A stretch of 31,953 bases of DNA from a virus, in the IMG/VR virus record IMGVR_UViG_3300048589_000183, positions 1-31,953 of that record. One strand, 5' to 3'. The notes beneath the pieces were generated by a model, which saw only the letters and a list, made by a program, of their open reading frames with translations, searched no databases and was not told where the DNA came from. A program made the position numbers and the translations under genes. Shown here piece by piece: positions 5,463-13,242 of this stretch. Each line of letters begins with the position of its first letter. Position 1 is the first letter of the stretch.

Positions 5463-5755
5463 CACTTGCCCCCCTTGGACCACCAGCGGTCGATCAGCAT
5501 GTCCACAATCCGCCCGATAGCCCAAGACAGCGCGAACGCCACGAACACGCTTCCGCATTGCTCGGAATACTGGTCACGCACCCGACGCTTGATGGCCTTG
5601 CGGCCCTCCGGCGATAACGTGCGAGCGGTCAATGGCATGTTGCGTACGGCAAGCTTGGTGAGTCGCAGGCAGCGGTTGCGGCCTAGCAGGCTCCGTCGCC
5701 ACGTTGATGCGGCAAGGTCTTCCCACGCGGCTTCGTAGACGTCTTCCTGCGTCAT
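5462..5755 (-). CDS. Small membrane-associated hypothetical protein
   Basis: The protein is 97 aa. The start at 5755 gives an ATGA overlap with the protease gene; another ATG lies three codons upstream. The N-terminus is acidic (MTQEDVYEAAWEDL), the middle is strongly basic (RRSLLGRNRCLRLTKLAVR), and the C-terminus has one hydrophobic helix (VFVAFALSWAIGRIVDMLI) ending WWSKGGK. A membrane role next to the coiled-coil membrane gene is likely. The family is unrecognised. Confidence 0.5.
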   Translation of the reverse strand: MTQEDVYEAAWEDLAASTWRRSLLGRNRCLRLTKLAVRNMPLTARTLSPEGRKAIKRRVRDQYSEQCGSVFVAFALSWAIGRIVDMLIDRWWSKGGK

Positions 5756-6666
5756 TTTCGGCACCTGCCGTTGGGGCAGTTATCCGGCTTTACCGGAGAA
5801 CTGGACTTGCCACACTTGCCATCCGGGCACTGTGCCGCCGCCACGACATCCTCGATGGTCGGGCCGTTCAGGAACTCCCGAATCCGGCCGGCGTGGGTCG
5901 CATATGTACGGCTGCCTTCACTACCCCACAGGATTCCGGCTATATGTCCCTGAGCGTTAAATACCGGGCCTCCGCTGTCGCCCTGCCTGGCCGGAGTCGA
6001 AATGATGATGTGATCCATCGGGTGCTCGCTAGACGGCCGAGCCCGGCCAATGATCCGGCCACGGGATTCACGCCACGACGATGGATGCGGGCCGTAGCCG
6101 ACAACTGTCAAGGATTCCTTGACGGTTGGCTCGTCACCCAACAACGCGAATGCCGGGCCAGGCGTCTCGCATTGCAGCAACGCCAGGTCAAAAGCGTCGT
6201 CGGCCTTCACAACCCGTGCTTTGCTTTGAGTCCCGTCTTGGAAATACACCGTGGGTATATTCGCAGAGCTATTCGTGCGGACGACGTGCCACGCGGTCAG
6301 CACCTTGCCGTCGCCGATAGCAACGCCGCTGCCACGGCTGGTGGACGGCCCCTCGGCAACGACGATCCGCACGACGGCCTGCCGGTGGTCATGCGCCTTT
6401 TGATGCGCCTCGTCATGCGCTCCCGATCGGGATGGTACGCTTCCTGAATCACCAGGTTTTCCCGTGTGGGAAAAATGGTCCAGATTTCCTACACCCGAGC
6501 AGATCGGACAGACGTAGCGAACCGGGCCAGGCCCGACGAGGCCGGCATCGCAGTTGGGGCACTCGGCGGCGTTGCAGTAGCCGGCGAGCCAAAAACTGAT
6601 AGTGAGCACTGCAATCACAATGCCCACTAGAAGCACGCAGTCGGCTAGGAACTCGCGGAGTTTCAT
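5752..6666 (-). CDS. Exported or membrane-anchored trypsin-like serine protease with Cys motifs
   Basis: The protein is 304 aa. An N-terminal hydrophobic segment (residues 10-29) is followed by paired motifs CPNCDAG (36-42) and CPICSGVG (53-60), resembling half of a DnaJ-type zinc centre. A chymotrypsin-fold protease domain follows: H127 in TAWHVV, D160 in DDAFDLALL, S231 in GDSGGPV, so the triad is complete. The C-terminus carries CPDGKCGK and CPNGRCRK repeats. The predicted activity is peptide-bond cleavage outside the cytoplasm or on the virion. It lies immediately downstream of a papain-like protease gene. Target and timing are unknown. Confidence 0.85.
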   Translation of the reverse strand: MKLREFLADCVLLVGIVIAVLTISFWLAGYCNAAECPNCDAGLVGPGPVRYVCPICSGVGNLDHFSHTGKPGDSGSVPSRSGAHDEAHQKAHDHRQAVVRIVVAEGPSTSRGSGVAIGDGKVLTAWHVVRTNSSANIPTVYFQDGTQSKARVVKADDAFDLALLQCETPGPAFALLGDEPTVKESLTVVGYGPHPSSWRESRGRIIGRARPSSEHPMDHIIISTPARQGDSGGPVFNAQGHIAGILWGSEGSRTYATHAGRIREFLNGPTIEDVVAAAQCPDGKCGKSSSPVKPDNCPNGRCRK

Positions 6667-6669
6667 GGT

Positions 6670-7536
6670 TCACCCTGCTGGTTTCATCCAGTCCTGCGGT
6701 TGCGTTGTCGTCCACACACACACGGCACCACGGCACGCACTGCGGAACGTGGCGGCCGAGTCGTACAAAACACGGTCGTACGAGTCGGCGTACGGGTATA
6801 TGTCTTGGTCGTGCTTCCACCCAGCGACCGCGACAGCATGGCCCCTGCGACCGTAGGCGATGACCCCGCCATGCAGCAGGGCCGAGACAGCTTGATCCTC
6901 GTTCTCGATGATGATGATTTCGAGTGGACGGAAATGCTTCGCCGTTTCCTCCCAACCATCGGGAAGATTGCGAAGGCTCACCCACGGGCCGATGCTCTGA
7001 TTGCTCGACTCCTTGCCGCCAGCCGATCCATGCAGCGTATGCCGCAGGCCGTACTCGGCCGGTTGCACGCGATCCGGCAGCCACCCTCGCCGCTGGGCGA
7101 TGTTCACGTTGCGGACGATGTTGCTGCCACCCCATTGCGACGGATTCGCTTCGAGATAGATAGACAGCGGCGAAAGGTACACGTCGCCCTTTGACGACTC
7201 TGGATAACGGAACCCCTTCTTAGGTCCATCGGCGTAGATGATGCCGCGAAGCCGATTGCGTGCGCCTTCGCCGCTCCGCGTCACGGCATGTCCGGCACAT
7301 TCGTGCGACCCGCCCTGATGGGTGTACCTCGAAAGATAGTTCAGCCCCCAAGTGCGATTGCGGTCGTTCGCTTCCGCCATCGCCTTGCGTTCGTGCTTCG
7401 GCACCATCATCTCAGGCGGGAACGCACGTGCCGAGTCGCCGCACGCCGCAAAGAGGTTGTCGGCGGTATCCTCGTCGCCATCGACGTAGCCGGTGTTGTG
7501 CGACGGGAAAACGTCGATGAGGCTGCGGTCGATCAC
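6670..7536 (-). CDS. Papain-like (C1 family) cysteine protease
   Basis: The protein is 288 aa; ATGA overlaps the upstream stop. The papain catalytic pattern is intact: Q74 (oxyanion hole) six residues before C80 in QGGSHECAGHA, H233 in GHAVAVAGW, and an Asp at 251 in DSYD at the place of the papain Asn. No signal peptide is seen, so it may act in the cell or as a virion protein. It could process structural proteins or attack host protein surfaces. It is adjacent to a trypsin-like protease and a small exported protein, which suggests a joint role. Confidence 0.72.
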   Translation of the reverse strand: MIDRSLIDVFPSHNTGYVDGDEDTADNLFAACGDSARAFPPEMMVPKHERKAMAEANDRNRTWGLNYLSRYTHQGGSHECAGHAVTRSGEGARNRLRGIIYADGPKKGFRYPESSKGDVYLSPLSIYLEANPSQWGGSNIVRNVNIAQRRGWLPDRVQPAEYGLRHTLHGSAGGKESSNQSIGPWVSLRNLPDGWEETAKHFRPLEIIIIENEDQAVSALLHGGVIAYGRRGHAVAVAGWKHDQDIYPYADSYDRVLYDSAATFRSACRGAVCVWTTTQPQDWMKPAG

Positions 7537-7916
7537 TTCACGGCCTCCATTACGGATTCCTTCGTGTCAGCCGTCACGACGCGCAGCACCTGGCCGCCAG
7601 CGAGATAGACGACGCACGGCATCCCATGCTTGACGGCAGCCGCCTCGGCCAGCTTGTATTCCTCAGCGACAACGCCCGTGCCGTCAGTGCCGCCAACCTC
7701 GTAGAAGTCCGCCTCAATGCCGCTGGCATCAATGGCACTGATTGCCGCACGCACGTCCGACGAATGCCGCTTGCCGTTGTGGTCGTAGACGGCAACCACC
7801 CGGTCCACCTCGCTCGTCCGCACCACCGCCACCGGCAGCCAATCCCGCAACGCCGACACGTCGGGAAGCCCGAACATGACGAACAAGCCAGCGGCGATCA
7901 GCACGAGCGGACGCAT
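7533..7916 (-). CDS. Small exported or anchored protein of unknown function
   Basis: The protein is 127 aa, starting at ATG 7916 one base after the upstream stop. Residues 1-20 (MRPLVLIAAGLFVMFGLPDV) are a signal peptide or membrane anchor. The rest has a VVAVYDHNGKRHSSDVR segment and a C-terminal pattern, MPCVVYLAGGQVLRVVTAD, reminiscent of thioredoxin-like folds but without CxxC, so that similarity is weak. It is coupled to the papain-like protease by ATGA. Confidence 0.55.
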   Translation of the reverse strand: MRPLVLIAAGLFVMFGLPDVSALRDWLPVAVVRTSEVDRVVAVYDHNGKRHSSDVRAAISAIDASGIEADFYEVGGTDGTGVVAEEYKLAEAAAVKHGMPCVVYLAGGQVLRVVTADTKESVMEAVK

Positions 7917-7917
7917 C

Positions 7918-8175
7918 TCAAACCTTCTTGGCTGGCGAAAGCATTTCCTGAACGAGTCCACGGGCCAGGTCAGCCGCACGGGTCTTGCCCGCCTCGTCCA
8001 GCCGGATCGAGATGTTCACCACGGTATGCACGTCGCTGTCACCGCCCTTGCCCCACGACGGCAGCTTGAACGCCGGAAGCCGCTTCCAGCCTTCGTAGAG
8101 GCCGTAGAGGCCGTACAGCACGAGGCCGACGCCAACAACTAGCTGCCCGATCTGAACGGCCGTTTCCTGAATCAC
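7918..8175 (-). CDS. Single-membrane-span small protein
   Basis: The protein is 85 aa with an ATGA overlap to the upstream gene. Residues 9-29 (IGQLVVGVGLVLYGLYGLYEG) form one membrane helix, followed by a soluble, charged domain (VHTVVNISIRLDEAGKTRAA). Size and topology fit a holin-like or virion membrane protein, but nothing is diagnostic. Confidence 0.5.
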   Translation of the reverse strand: MIQETAVQIGQLVVGVGLVLYGLYGLYEGWKRLPAFKLPSWGKGGDSDVHTVVNISIRLDEAGKTRAADLARGLVQEMLSPAKKV

Positions 8176-8426
8176 TTCGTCGCCTCCACGTAGTCAGCCT
8201 GCGCCTGATCCACCAACGCCTTGAACTGCGGCGTCGAAATCACGGCCGCAAGCAGCGGCGCGTACTTGTCATCGACCTTGGTGTCGGTCTTCTTCGACGC
8301 CCACTCAAGCATGTCCGCAAGCACCACGGTCTTGGCGTGTGCATCCGGCTTGGCAAGCAACTCCTGCCCCATGTTCAGGAGCGGATACCATTCGGACCAT
8401 AGGGCCAGTTTTTGCCAAAGAGTCAT
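8172..8426 (-). CDS. Hypothetical small helical protein
   Basis: The protein is 84 aa with GGAG seven bases before ATG 8426. It is Trp-rich at the N-terminus (LWQKLALWSEWYPLLNMG) and otherwise Ala/Lys/Asp-rich and probably helical. No family is recognised. It is coupled by ATGA to the next membrane-protein gene. Confidence 0.5.
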   Translation of the reverse strand: MTLWQKLALWSEWYPLLNMGQELLAKPDAHAKTVVLADMLEWASKKTDTKVDDKYAPLLAAVISTPQFKALVDQAQADYVEATK

Positions 8427-8444
8427 TGCATCACTCCAAGAGAC

Positions 8445-8936
8445 TTAGGACGAGAACGAACCCACGCCGATGATCGCAATGTCGATGCTCACGGCGGTTG
8501 CGGTCGGGTTGTGAATCCGCAACGCCGAGCCGGCCCAATCGCTCGCAGCGATTCCGGTCGTGTAGCTGCAAAGGTGGTACTCGCCACCGTACGGCACGCG
8601 GTGGCCGGTCACGCCGGTTGCGTAGCCGACGAACAACTGAGCCCCGGTCGTTGGGGCCACCTTGACCAAAATCTCGCGAACGTCGGTGAACGCCACGAGG
8701 CCGGTCGAGCCGAACGAGTTGTATTCGATGCCGGAGAACGGGAACGTCAGCGTCGATGCCCCGGTAACAATGTGGGTGTTCGTGTAGCCGACCGTCGCCT
8801 GATCCGGCCCGGTGCCGTGCGAGATTGTGCGGCTCGTGCGGACTTCGGCACTGCGGGTGACGGTGCCAACGGACTGGGTTGCCGTCAGCGTCCAGTTGAG
8901 CCGGGTCGATCCGCTTGCGGTGAGGCTATTTGACAT
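8445..8936 (-). CDS. Beta-rich structural protein candidate
   Basis: The protein is 163 aa with AAGGAG six bases before ATG 8936. It is composed of Thr, Ser, Gly and Val with alternating hydrophobic residues, giving an all-beta impression like the small virion proteins elsewhere in this operon (compare the 109-aa gene at 23752). No signal or membrane segment is present. It is probably a virion decoration or appendage protein. The family is unrecognised. Confidence 0.5.
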   Translation of the reverse strand: MSNSLTASGSTRLNWTLTATQSVGTVTRSAEVRTSRTISHGTGPDQATVGYTNTHIVTGASTLTFPFSGIEYNSFGSTGLVAFTDVREILVKVAPTTGAQLFVGYATGVTGHRVPYGGEYHLCSYTTGIAASDWAGSALRIHNPTATAVSIDIAIIGVGSFSS

Positions 8937-9150
8937 TCCTGCTCCTTTGTTCCTCGATGACCTCTGCTACCGTGATGCCACGGAGCCAGGCTTCGTACTC
9001 GATCTCGCTGGACGACCGGCTCGTGATGCACCCAATGCCGCAACCGCGACGTTCAGCGGCGTGCGGATGAATACCGGCAGTCAAAGGCGTTGAGAGTGCT
9101 TCTCGGCCATGCTTGGACCGCCTGTAGACGCCTTCGGACTGCTGAAACAC
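8926..9150 (-). CDS. Hypothetical small protein, GTG start
   Basis: The protein is 74 aa if it starts at GTG 9150, which has AGGAGG six bases upstream; the ATG at 9171 has no RBS, so the GTG is preferred. Its middle has CGIGC, and its end, YEAWLRGITVAEVIEEQR, is probably helical. It overlaps the next gene by 11 bases. The family is unrecognised. Confidence 0.5.
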   Translation of the reverse strand: MFQQSEGVYRRSKHGREALSTPLTAGIHPHAAERRGCGIGCITSRSSSEIEYEAWLRGITVAEVIEEQRSRNVK

Positions 9151-9184
9151 AAGCGGCCTCCTATCCCTCATTGTATACGGACGT

Positions 9185-9472
9185 TCAGCGGTGCCCGGCC
9201 GCCACTTCGGCCAGGCACGCGGCGTATCCGGCGATGTCCACCGGATTGTCCGGCGACGGGTTTCCGCCCTGATGCCGCGAGCACTTGTCGAGAATCATGC
9301 ATATGGCCCAGTCCTCTGCCGTCAGCGGCTCGCGGAGCTTGTGAGCGAATACGGCACTGATGGCACCGGCCGTGCGTGCGAAGTGTTCGTTGGGTGGCCC
9401 GTAGGTGTCGTGCCTATCCTTGACTGCGGCCAGGGCTTCCTTGAGCGTCTTGATTGCTGCTGAATCTTCCAT
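9185..9472 (-). CDS. DUF6378-like phage protein
   Basis: The protein is 95 aa. The pattern DRHDTYGPPNEHFARTAGAI, then LTAEDWAICMILDKCSR and DNPVDIAGYAACLAEV, fits the small all-alpha DUF6378 domain common in phages. His, Asp and Glu residues resemble those in MazG/HD-like helical enzymes, but no activity is established. AAAGGG lies just before ATG 9472. It lies 12 bases after the metallophosphoesterase gene, which suggests a common nucleotide-related function. Confidence 0.65.
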   Translation of the reverse strand: MEDSAAIKTLKEALAAVKDRHDTYGPPNEHFARTAGAISAVFAHKLREPLTAEDWAICMILDKCSRHQGGNPSPDNPVDIAGYAACLAEVAAGHR

Positions 9473-9484
9473 GTCTCCCTTTCG

Positions 9485-10561
9485 CTACCTCTTCGCTGCC
9501 AAGTCGCCATCACAAAACAACGGGTATGCCTTCGTGACCTCGTTCCGCCCGTGGTCAACGATCACCATGCCCTGACACGGCCGTTCGATGGACGCCTTGA
9601 TGTGGACTGCGTACGCCGAATGGCCGATCACGCTGCCGTTGCTGACGTACCGCGAGCCTCGCAGCCAGCCCCACGTGTGGTAGTGGCCGAAGATGGTCAG
9701 GTCGGCCTTACGGTTGGCGTCCCACCCGGCAATCGCCTTGCTGGCCGGCAACGCCAGGCCGTAGACGCCACCGGCGTAGCGGATCGAATGTCCGTGCGTG
9801 GTTCGCAGCAGGAACCCGTCTAGGTCAACGTAGCCGAGGTGGCCTTCGGCAATCTGCCACTGCACGTTGGTGTTCCGCTCCTCGCGGGCCAGCGTTCGGT
9901 ACATTAGTTGTTCCCACGAGTGGTCCAATTCCGTGGCAATTCGGTTCTTCTCGGTTGAACGCCCGTGGTTCCCGGCGTTCGTGCAGATAACCACGCTCTT
10001 GGCGTTGGCCGCCACGGTGTCGATGAGGCCTCGCAGCCGTTCGCCGATCCAGCGGGTTGCGTTCGGCGGCGACAACTGAGCCACCTCGACGCAATCCGGG
10101 TGAATGTGGCCGGTGATGAAATCGCCACCCAGCCACAGCACGACGCGGGACACGTCGGCAATGCTCCGCTCGTGGTCAAGCATCGCCAGGAATCGCCGCT
10201 CTAGTTCATCAAGCCGCTTGTCGCAGACGTCAAGCGAATAGTCGTTGTCGCCGTTGACCGTCTCCGGCGCGACTCGTTCCTCGCAGTGAACATCGGAGAG
10301 CATGAGGATGGCGGTAGCCTTGTGCCGCTTCGATGACTTTCCACGGCTCGCCTTTCCGCCACGACCCTTGATTCCCTTGAGTGCGACCAGCGAATCGGCG
10401 CGCAGCCGCTCGCGGTCGATCTCCGCTAGAGCCGCCTTGTATTGAGCCTTGACGGCAGCAAGATCTGCACGCAGCCGCGCGGCTTCGGCGTCAAGCGTCA
10501 GCCGTTCCTCAGCAGTGATGCCGGCGGCAATCTCGCTCACGATGTCCGGGCGTTTAGCCAT
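9485..10561 (-). CDS. Calcineurin-like metallophosphoesterase
   Basis: The protein is 358 aa. Residues 1-65 are helical and Arg-rich, then a basic linker (KGRGGKASRGKSSKRHK). The metallophosphoesterase core follows: SDVHCE (D90, H92), GGDFITG (145-151), AGNHGRS (N198, H199), THGH (255-258) and GHYH (292-295), so all metal-binding blocks are present. The predicted reaction is two-metal phosphodiester or phosphomonoester hydrolysis; phage members are often nucleases or DNA-repair-like enzymes. The start at 10561 is chosen over the frame opening at 10669 because the latter lies far inside the upstream gene. It overlaps that gene by 25 bases. Confidence 0.82.
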   Translation of the reverse strand: MAKRPDIVSEIAAGITAEERLTLDAEAARLRADLAAVKAQYKAALAEIDRERLRADSLVALKGIKGRGGKASRGKSSKRHKATAILMLSDVHCEERVAPETVNGDNDYSLDVCDKRLDELERRFLAMLDHERSIADVSRVVLWLGGDFITGHIHPDCVEVAQLSPPNATRWIGERLRGLIDTVAANAKSVVICTNAGNHGRSTEKNRIATELDHSWEQLMYRTLAREERNTNVQWQIAEGHLGYVDLDGFLLRTTHGHSIRYAGGVYGLALPASKAIAGWDANRKADLTIFGHYHTWGWLRGSRYVSNGSVIGHSAYAVHIKASIERPCQGMVIVDHGRNEVTKAYPLFCDGDLAAKR

Positions 10562-10803
10562 GCTGACACCCCTTGTTGCCCAACGGTTGCAATTCCCTTC
10601 GAGTGAAGGAAAGCGGATATGCCCTTCGCCGCCCGAGACTTGCTTGGTCCGTAGCGGCCATCCAACCATCCGGTGAAGATCAGATCGAGCGTCGCCGCGT
10701 GCTTAGGATCAACCTTTTCCCACCAAGGCCGCGAGCGATTCGAGGGCGGCATCATCGCCACAATCTCCTCGGCCAGCTTGTCAGCGTCCGTAGCCTTAGC
10801 CAT
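10537..10803 (-). CDS. Small helical protein, possible DNA-binding
   Basis: The protein is 88 aa. The sequence from about residue 45 (GWLDGRYGPSKSRAAKGISA) to the end suggests a small helix-turn-helix (AFLHSKGIATVGQQGVSAWL). It is located between a metallopeptidase and a metallophosphoesterase gene and overlaps both. It may be a regulator or a DNA adaptor for the enzyme. No family is assigned. Confidence 0.5.
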   Translation of the reverse strand: MAKATDADKLAEEIVAMMPPSNRSRPWWEKVDPKHAATLDLIFTGWLDGRYGPSKSRAAKGISAFLHSKGIATVGQQGVSAWLNARTS

Positions 10804-11077
10804 TCGCTTGCTCCCGGTACTTGAGAATCCGATGAATCACCGAAGCAGCAACCCTGCCGGCTTCAGTCACGCACTCTTCCGATGCGTGTTCGCCCATCGT
10901 TGCGTGGACAATCTCATGGACGATCGTGTCAACCTTCGCCTGCCCCTTGAGCCTGCTATCAATGTGGATGAGCCGCTTGTCCCAATCGCACCACCCGGCA
11001 GCACCGCCGCGCAGCTTGGTGAACCGGATCGTCCACCGCTTCTTGTGGATCGTTACGTGGTGGTCTTTCGGCGGCAC
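10796..11077 (-). CDS. Zinc metallopeptidase-like protein (HExxH)
   Basis: The protein is 93 aa starting at GTG 11077. HEIVH at residues 54-58 is followed by a Glu ten residues later (E68), giving a gluzincin/SprT-like or ImmA-like minimal site. WTIRFTKLRGGAAGWCDW and RLIHID form the preceding strands. The size fits a minimal SprT-like domain. In phages such proteins may cleave repressors or host factors, but no target is evident. Confidence 0.65.
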   Translation of the reverse strand: MPPKDHHVTIHKKRWTIRFTKLRGGAAGWCDWDKRLIHIDSRLKGQAKVDTIVHEIVHATMGEHASEECVTEAGRVAASVIHRILKYREQANG

Positions 11078-11119
11078 GTCACCGGCTCCGGGTTGCGGCG
11101 GAATTGACCGTGAAGTCGC

Positions 11120-11422
11120 TTAGTTGGGAAGACCTATTCCGATCCGCTTCCCGGCTTCGTTCAGCCACGCCTGGCGTTCCTTGCACCCGCAAGGCTTGCC
11201 AAGAACCCTGGCAACTCGCTCTTTCGTAATGCCAACGGCAGATAGCCCGGCGGCAACCATGTCGCCGAGGCCCATTCGCGGCCGAGGGTATGCGGGATGC
11301 TCCGTGTCCACATCAATAGTGCCGCCGTCATGCCTAGCGACGATGCACGCCTCGGCGTCGGCCAGGTCGTAGCCGCGTTGGCGGCAGCGTTCTTCGAGGT
11401 GATGGAGGCGACAGCGGATCAC
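11120..11422 (-). CDS. Conserved-looking small Cys-containing protein
   Basis: The protein is 100 aa from GTG 11422, which overlaps the upstream TGA as GTGA and fixes the start. It begins VIRCRLHHLEERCRQRGY, then ACIVARHDGGTIDVDTEHPA and YPRPRMG, and ends with CGCKERQAWLNE. It has a two-part architecture: a helical Cys/His N-terminus and a CxC-containing C-terminal helix. I have the impression that similar proteins sit next to tail genes in other planctomycete-type phages, but the function is unknown. Confidence 0.55.
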   Translation of the reverse strand: MIRCRLHHLEERCRQRGYDLADAEACIVARHDGGTIDVDTEHPAYPRPRMGLGDMVAAGLSAVGITKERVARVLGKPCGCKERQAWLNEAGKRIGIGLPN

Positions 11423-13242
11423 GGGAGCGGGTTGCACTCCCATACTACTTCTGGCTTAACTGGCGTGTAGATACTAGGGCCGTTGACGCCGTACGACTCT
11501 GTAAACGAGAGAAACTCGACGGCGACAGGACACCCGGAGCCATCAAAAAGAAGGCGGACATCCCAGTCCCGTATGGTTTCCTTGCCAGTCAGCCCCTCTT
11601 CTGCGGATGCCACTTGCGACCTCCATGTTGCCCCGAGCACCCACTCGCCATCAACGCACTGGACTGAACTGAACGAAACCGCGTCACTTCTTCGCGTTGG
11701 ACCACCATTGTTCTCGCTCCAAAACACATAGCCGCCCAGCGACTGCGATACAAACCAGTCGTATGTGAAGCCTCCTTCGTCGGGCAAGAAACCCGTCCCT
11801 GTCCTGCCTTGGGCGTACATGACACAAACGTCTTCGCAGTCGCTGCACGGAACCGTGCAGCACGCAATGTCACTCGGCCCGCCGTCGCACTCGCCCGCCT
11901 CCACCGTCACGCTCCCCGGCGAAGAGCAGTCCGAAGTGAAGTCGCTGGACTCAAAAGTCATGTCTCCGCACGAGTTGCCCTCGGCAGGAATCGTGCCTGT
12001 AGCGACAACCTCGCCTCCAATGGACACCGTGAGCGTGTGTTCCTCTGCGCCGATTGACAGCGAGATTTTCCGGCAAACCGGACCGTCACCGCAGTTGATG
12101 TTTTCGCAAAGTGAGTAGGTGCAAGCATCGCCTCCCTCACCCGAAGTCGGAAATATCTTCCCCGGATTCGTGACAGTCGCATCCTCAATGCCGCTGGCGA
12201 CGTAATACTCGCCTCGGTCGGTAGCGTCGTAGATGATGATAGAGACGACCGTGCCATCGGACCGAATGTGGAGATCCTGCGCGGCAGATATAGTCAGCTC
12301 AGTTATCTCGCCGCTGCCGCCAATCCCTGTGACCGTCGCTGCATACCGCGACGCGGGGGCATTCGGCCACTCACCATACGTCTGATGCTCGCCCGAAAGC
12401 GTGTACTCGACGACATCCCCGAGGGCATACCCAGTGCCGCCGCCTGTAATGGATGGCAGCCCGATCTGCCAATACCTCCCGTCGGCGTACCCAAGACCCT
12501 GGATGAACGCCTGCGTTGCCGCATCTACTGCCCAGTTAGGCGTGAACGTCGCACCCGCCCCTCCTGCCGTAGTCACGGAGAACGCGGCAAGAACCGGCTC
12601 GGCTCGGTCCACCTCCCACGTCATCCCGCCGAAAGGCTGAACCTCCACGATACTTGCTGGCTGCGGCGTTGCCGGATTTGTGCCAGACAGGTCTTGCTGT
12701 CCAGAACCTCCGTCAATAATCGTAAATGAGTCAACCGACCATGTCTCCGAACCAACGGTCGCGTTCGCGGGAGCCCACGTGATCGTGAACGTAACCGGAG
12801 TCGCCGCGTCCCAAGCGTCAAATTCCAGTGTGGCCGGGTGTGTTCTTGCGGCAAGAATGATGTCTACCGTCGGCGAGTCCCCGCAACCAATCTTGCCGTC
12901 AATGATATTCACGGCGCCAGTAGCGTCGTTGGAGTAGCCAGAACCAGCAGCTACAACAATCACATCATCCAGCAAGTACGTGCCAGTGGCGTCATCCCAC
13001 GCGAGAACACCTCTGAGCACCGCCCCGCTGCCTGTTGTAGCCGTTACCGAAATAAACGCCGACGGCTTTCTGCCAATGCCACGAGAGAGGATGTAGGTGC
13101 CGTCCAGCGATTGGCAGTCACACCCAGCAGCCTCGCCACCCCAGTCCGCGAACGCAACCGACAGGCATGCGTGCGAGCAATGCTGGCAGATTTCGCAGGC
13201 TCCGCAGTGGCACGTCTTCACGCCAAACAGGTAGCCCGCCAT
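11419..13242 (-). CDS. Large Cys-rich tail or fibre protein
   Basis: The protein is 607 aa; TAATG overlap with the previous gene fixes ATG 13242. The N-terminus carries a dense cysteine cluster (CHCGACEICQHCSHAC, then CDC), resembling a zinc-binding ribbon. A long beta-rich, Gly/Thr/Ala-rich region follows with several GSG..Y and GGTGY-like repeats. A second Cys-rich section follows (CSDCEDVC and others), and the end is NPLP. The position after the 323- and 251-aa tail genes suggests a tail-tip or fibre protein. So many cysteines are unusual for a cytoplasmically assembled virion protein. Confidence 0.6.
   Translation of the reverse strand: MAGYLFGVKTCHCGACEICQHCSHACLSVAFADWGGEAAGCDCQSLDGTYILSRGIGRKPSAFISVTATTGSGAVLRGVLAWDDATGTYLLDDVIVVAAGSGYSNDATGAVNIIDGKIGCGDSPTVDIILAARTHPATLEFDAWDAATPVTFTITWAPANATVGSETWSVDSFTIIDGGSGQQDLSGTNPATPQPASIVEVQPFGGMTWEVDRAEPVLAAFSVTTAGGAGATFTPNWAVDAATQAFIQGLGYADGRYWQIGLPSITGGGTGYALGDVVEYTLSGEHQTYGEWPNAPASRYAATVTGIGGSGEITELTISAAQDLHIRSDGTVVSIIIYDATDRGEYYVASGIEDATVTNPGKIFPTSGEGGDACTYSLCENINCGDGPVCRKISLSIGAEEHTLTVSIGGEVVATGTIPAEGNSCGDMTFESSDFTSDCSSPGSVTVEAGECDGGPSDIACCTVPCSDCEDVCVMYAQGRTGTGFLPDEGGFTYDWFVSQSLGGYVFWSENNGGPTRRSDAVSFSSVQCVDGEWVLGATWRSQVASAEEGLTGKETIRDWDVRLLFDGSGCPVAVEFLSFTESYGVNGPSIYTPVKPEVVWECNPLP

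Noticed and set aside
5704-6447. Plus-strand open frame of 247 codons opposite the serine protease
   Set aside because: The minus-strand protease has a complete catalytic triad and fits the gapless operon; the plus frame has low-complexity Arg/Ala content.
9165-9185. TATACAAT-like -10 box ahead of the small gene at 9150
   Set aside because: No -35 box at a suitable distance, and the site lies within a dense operon.
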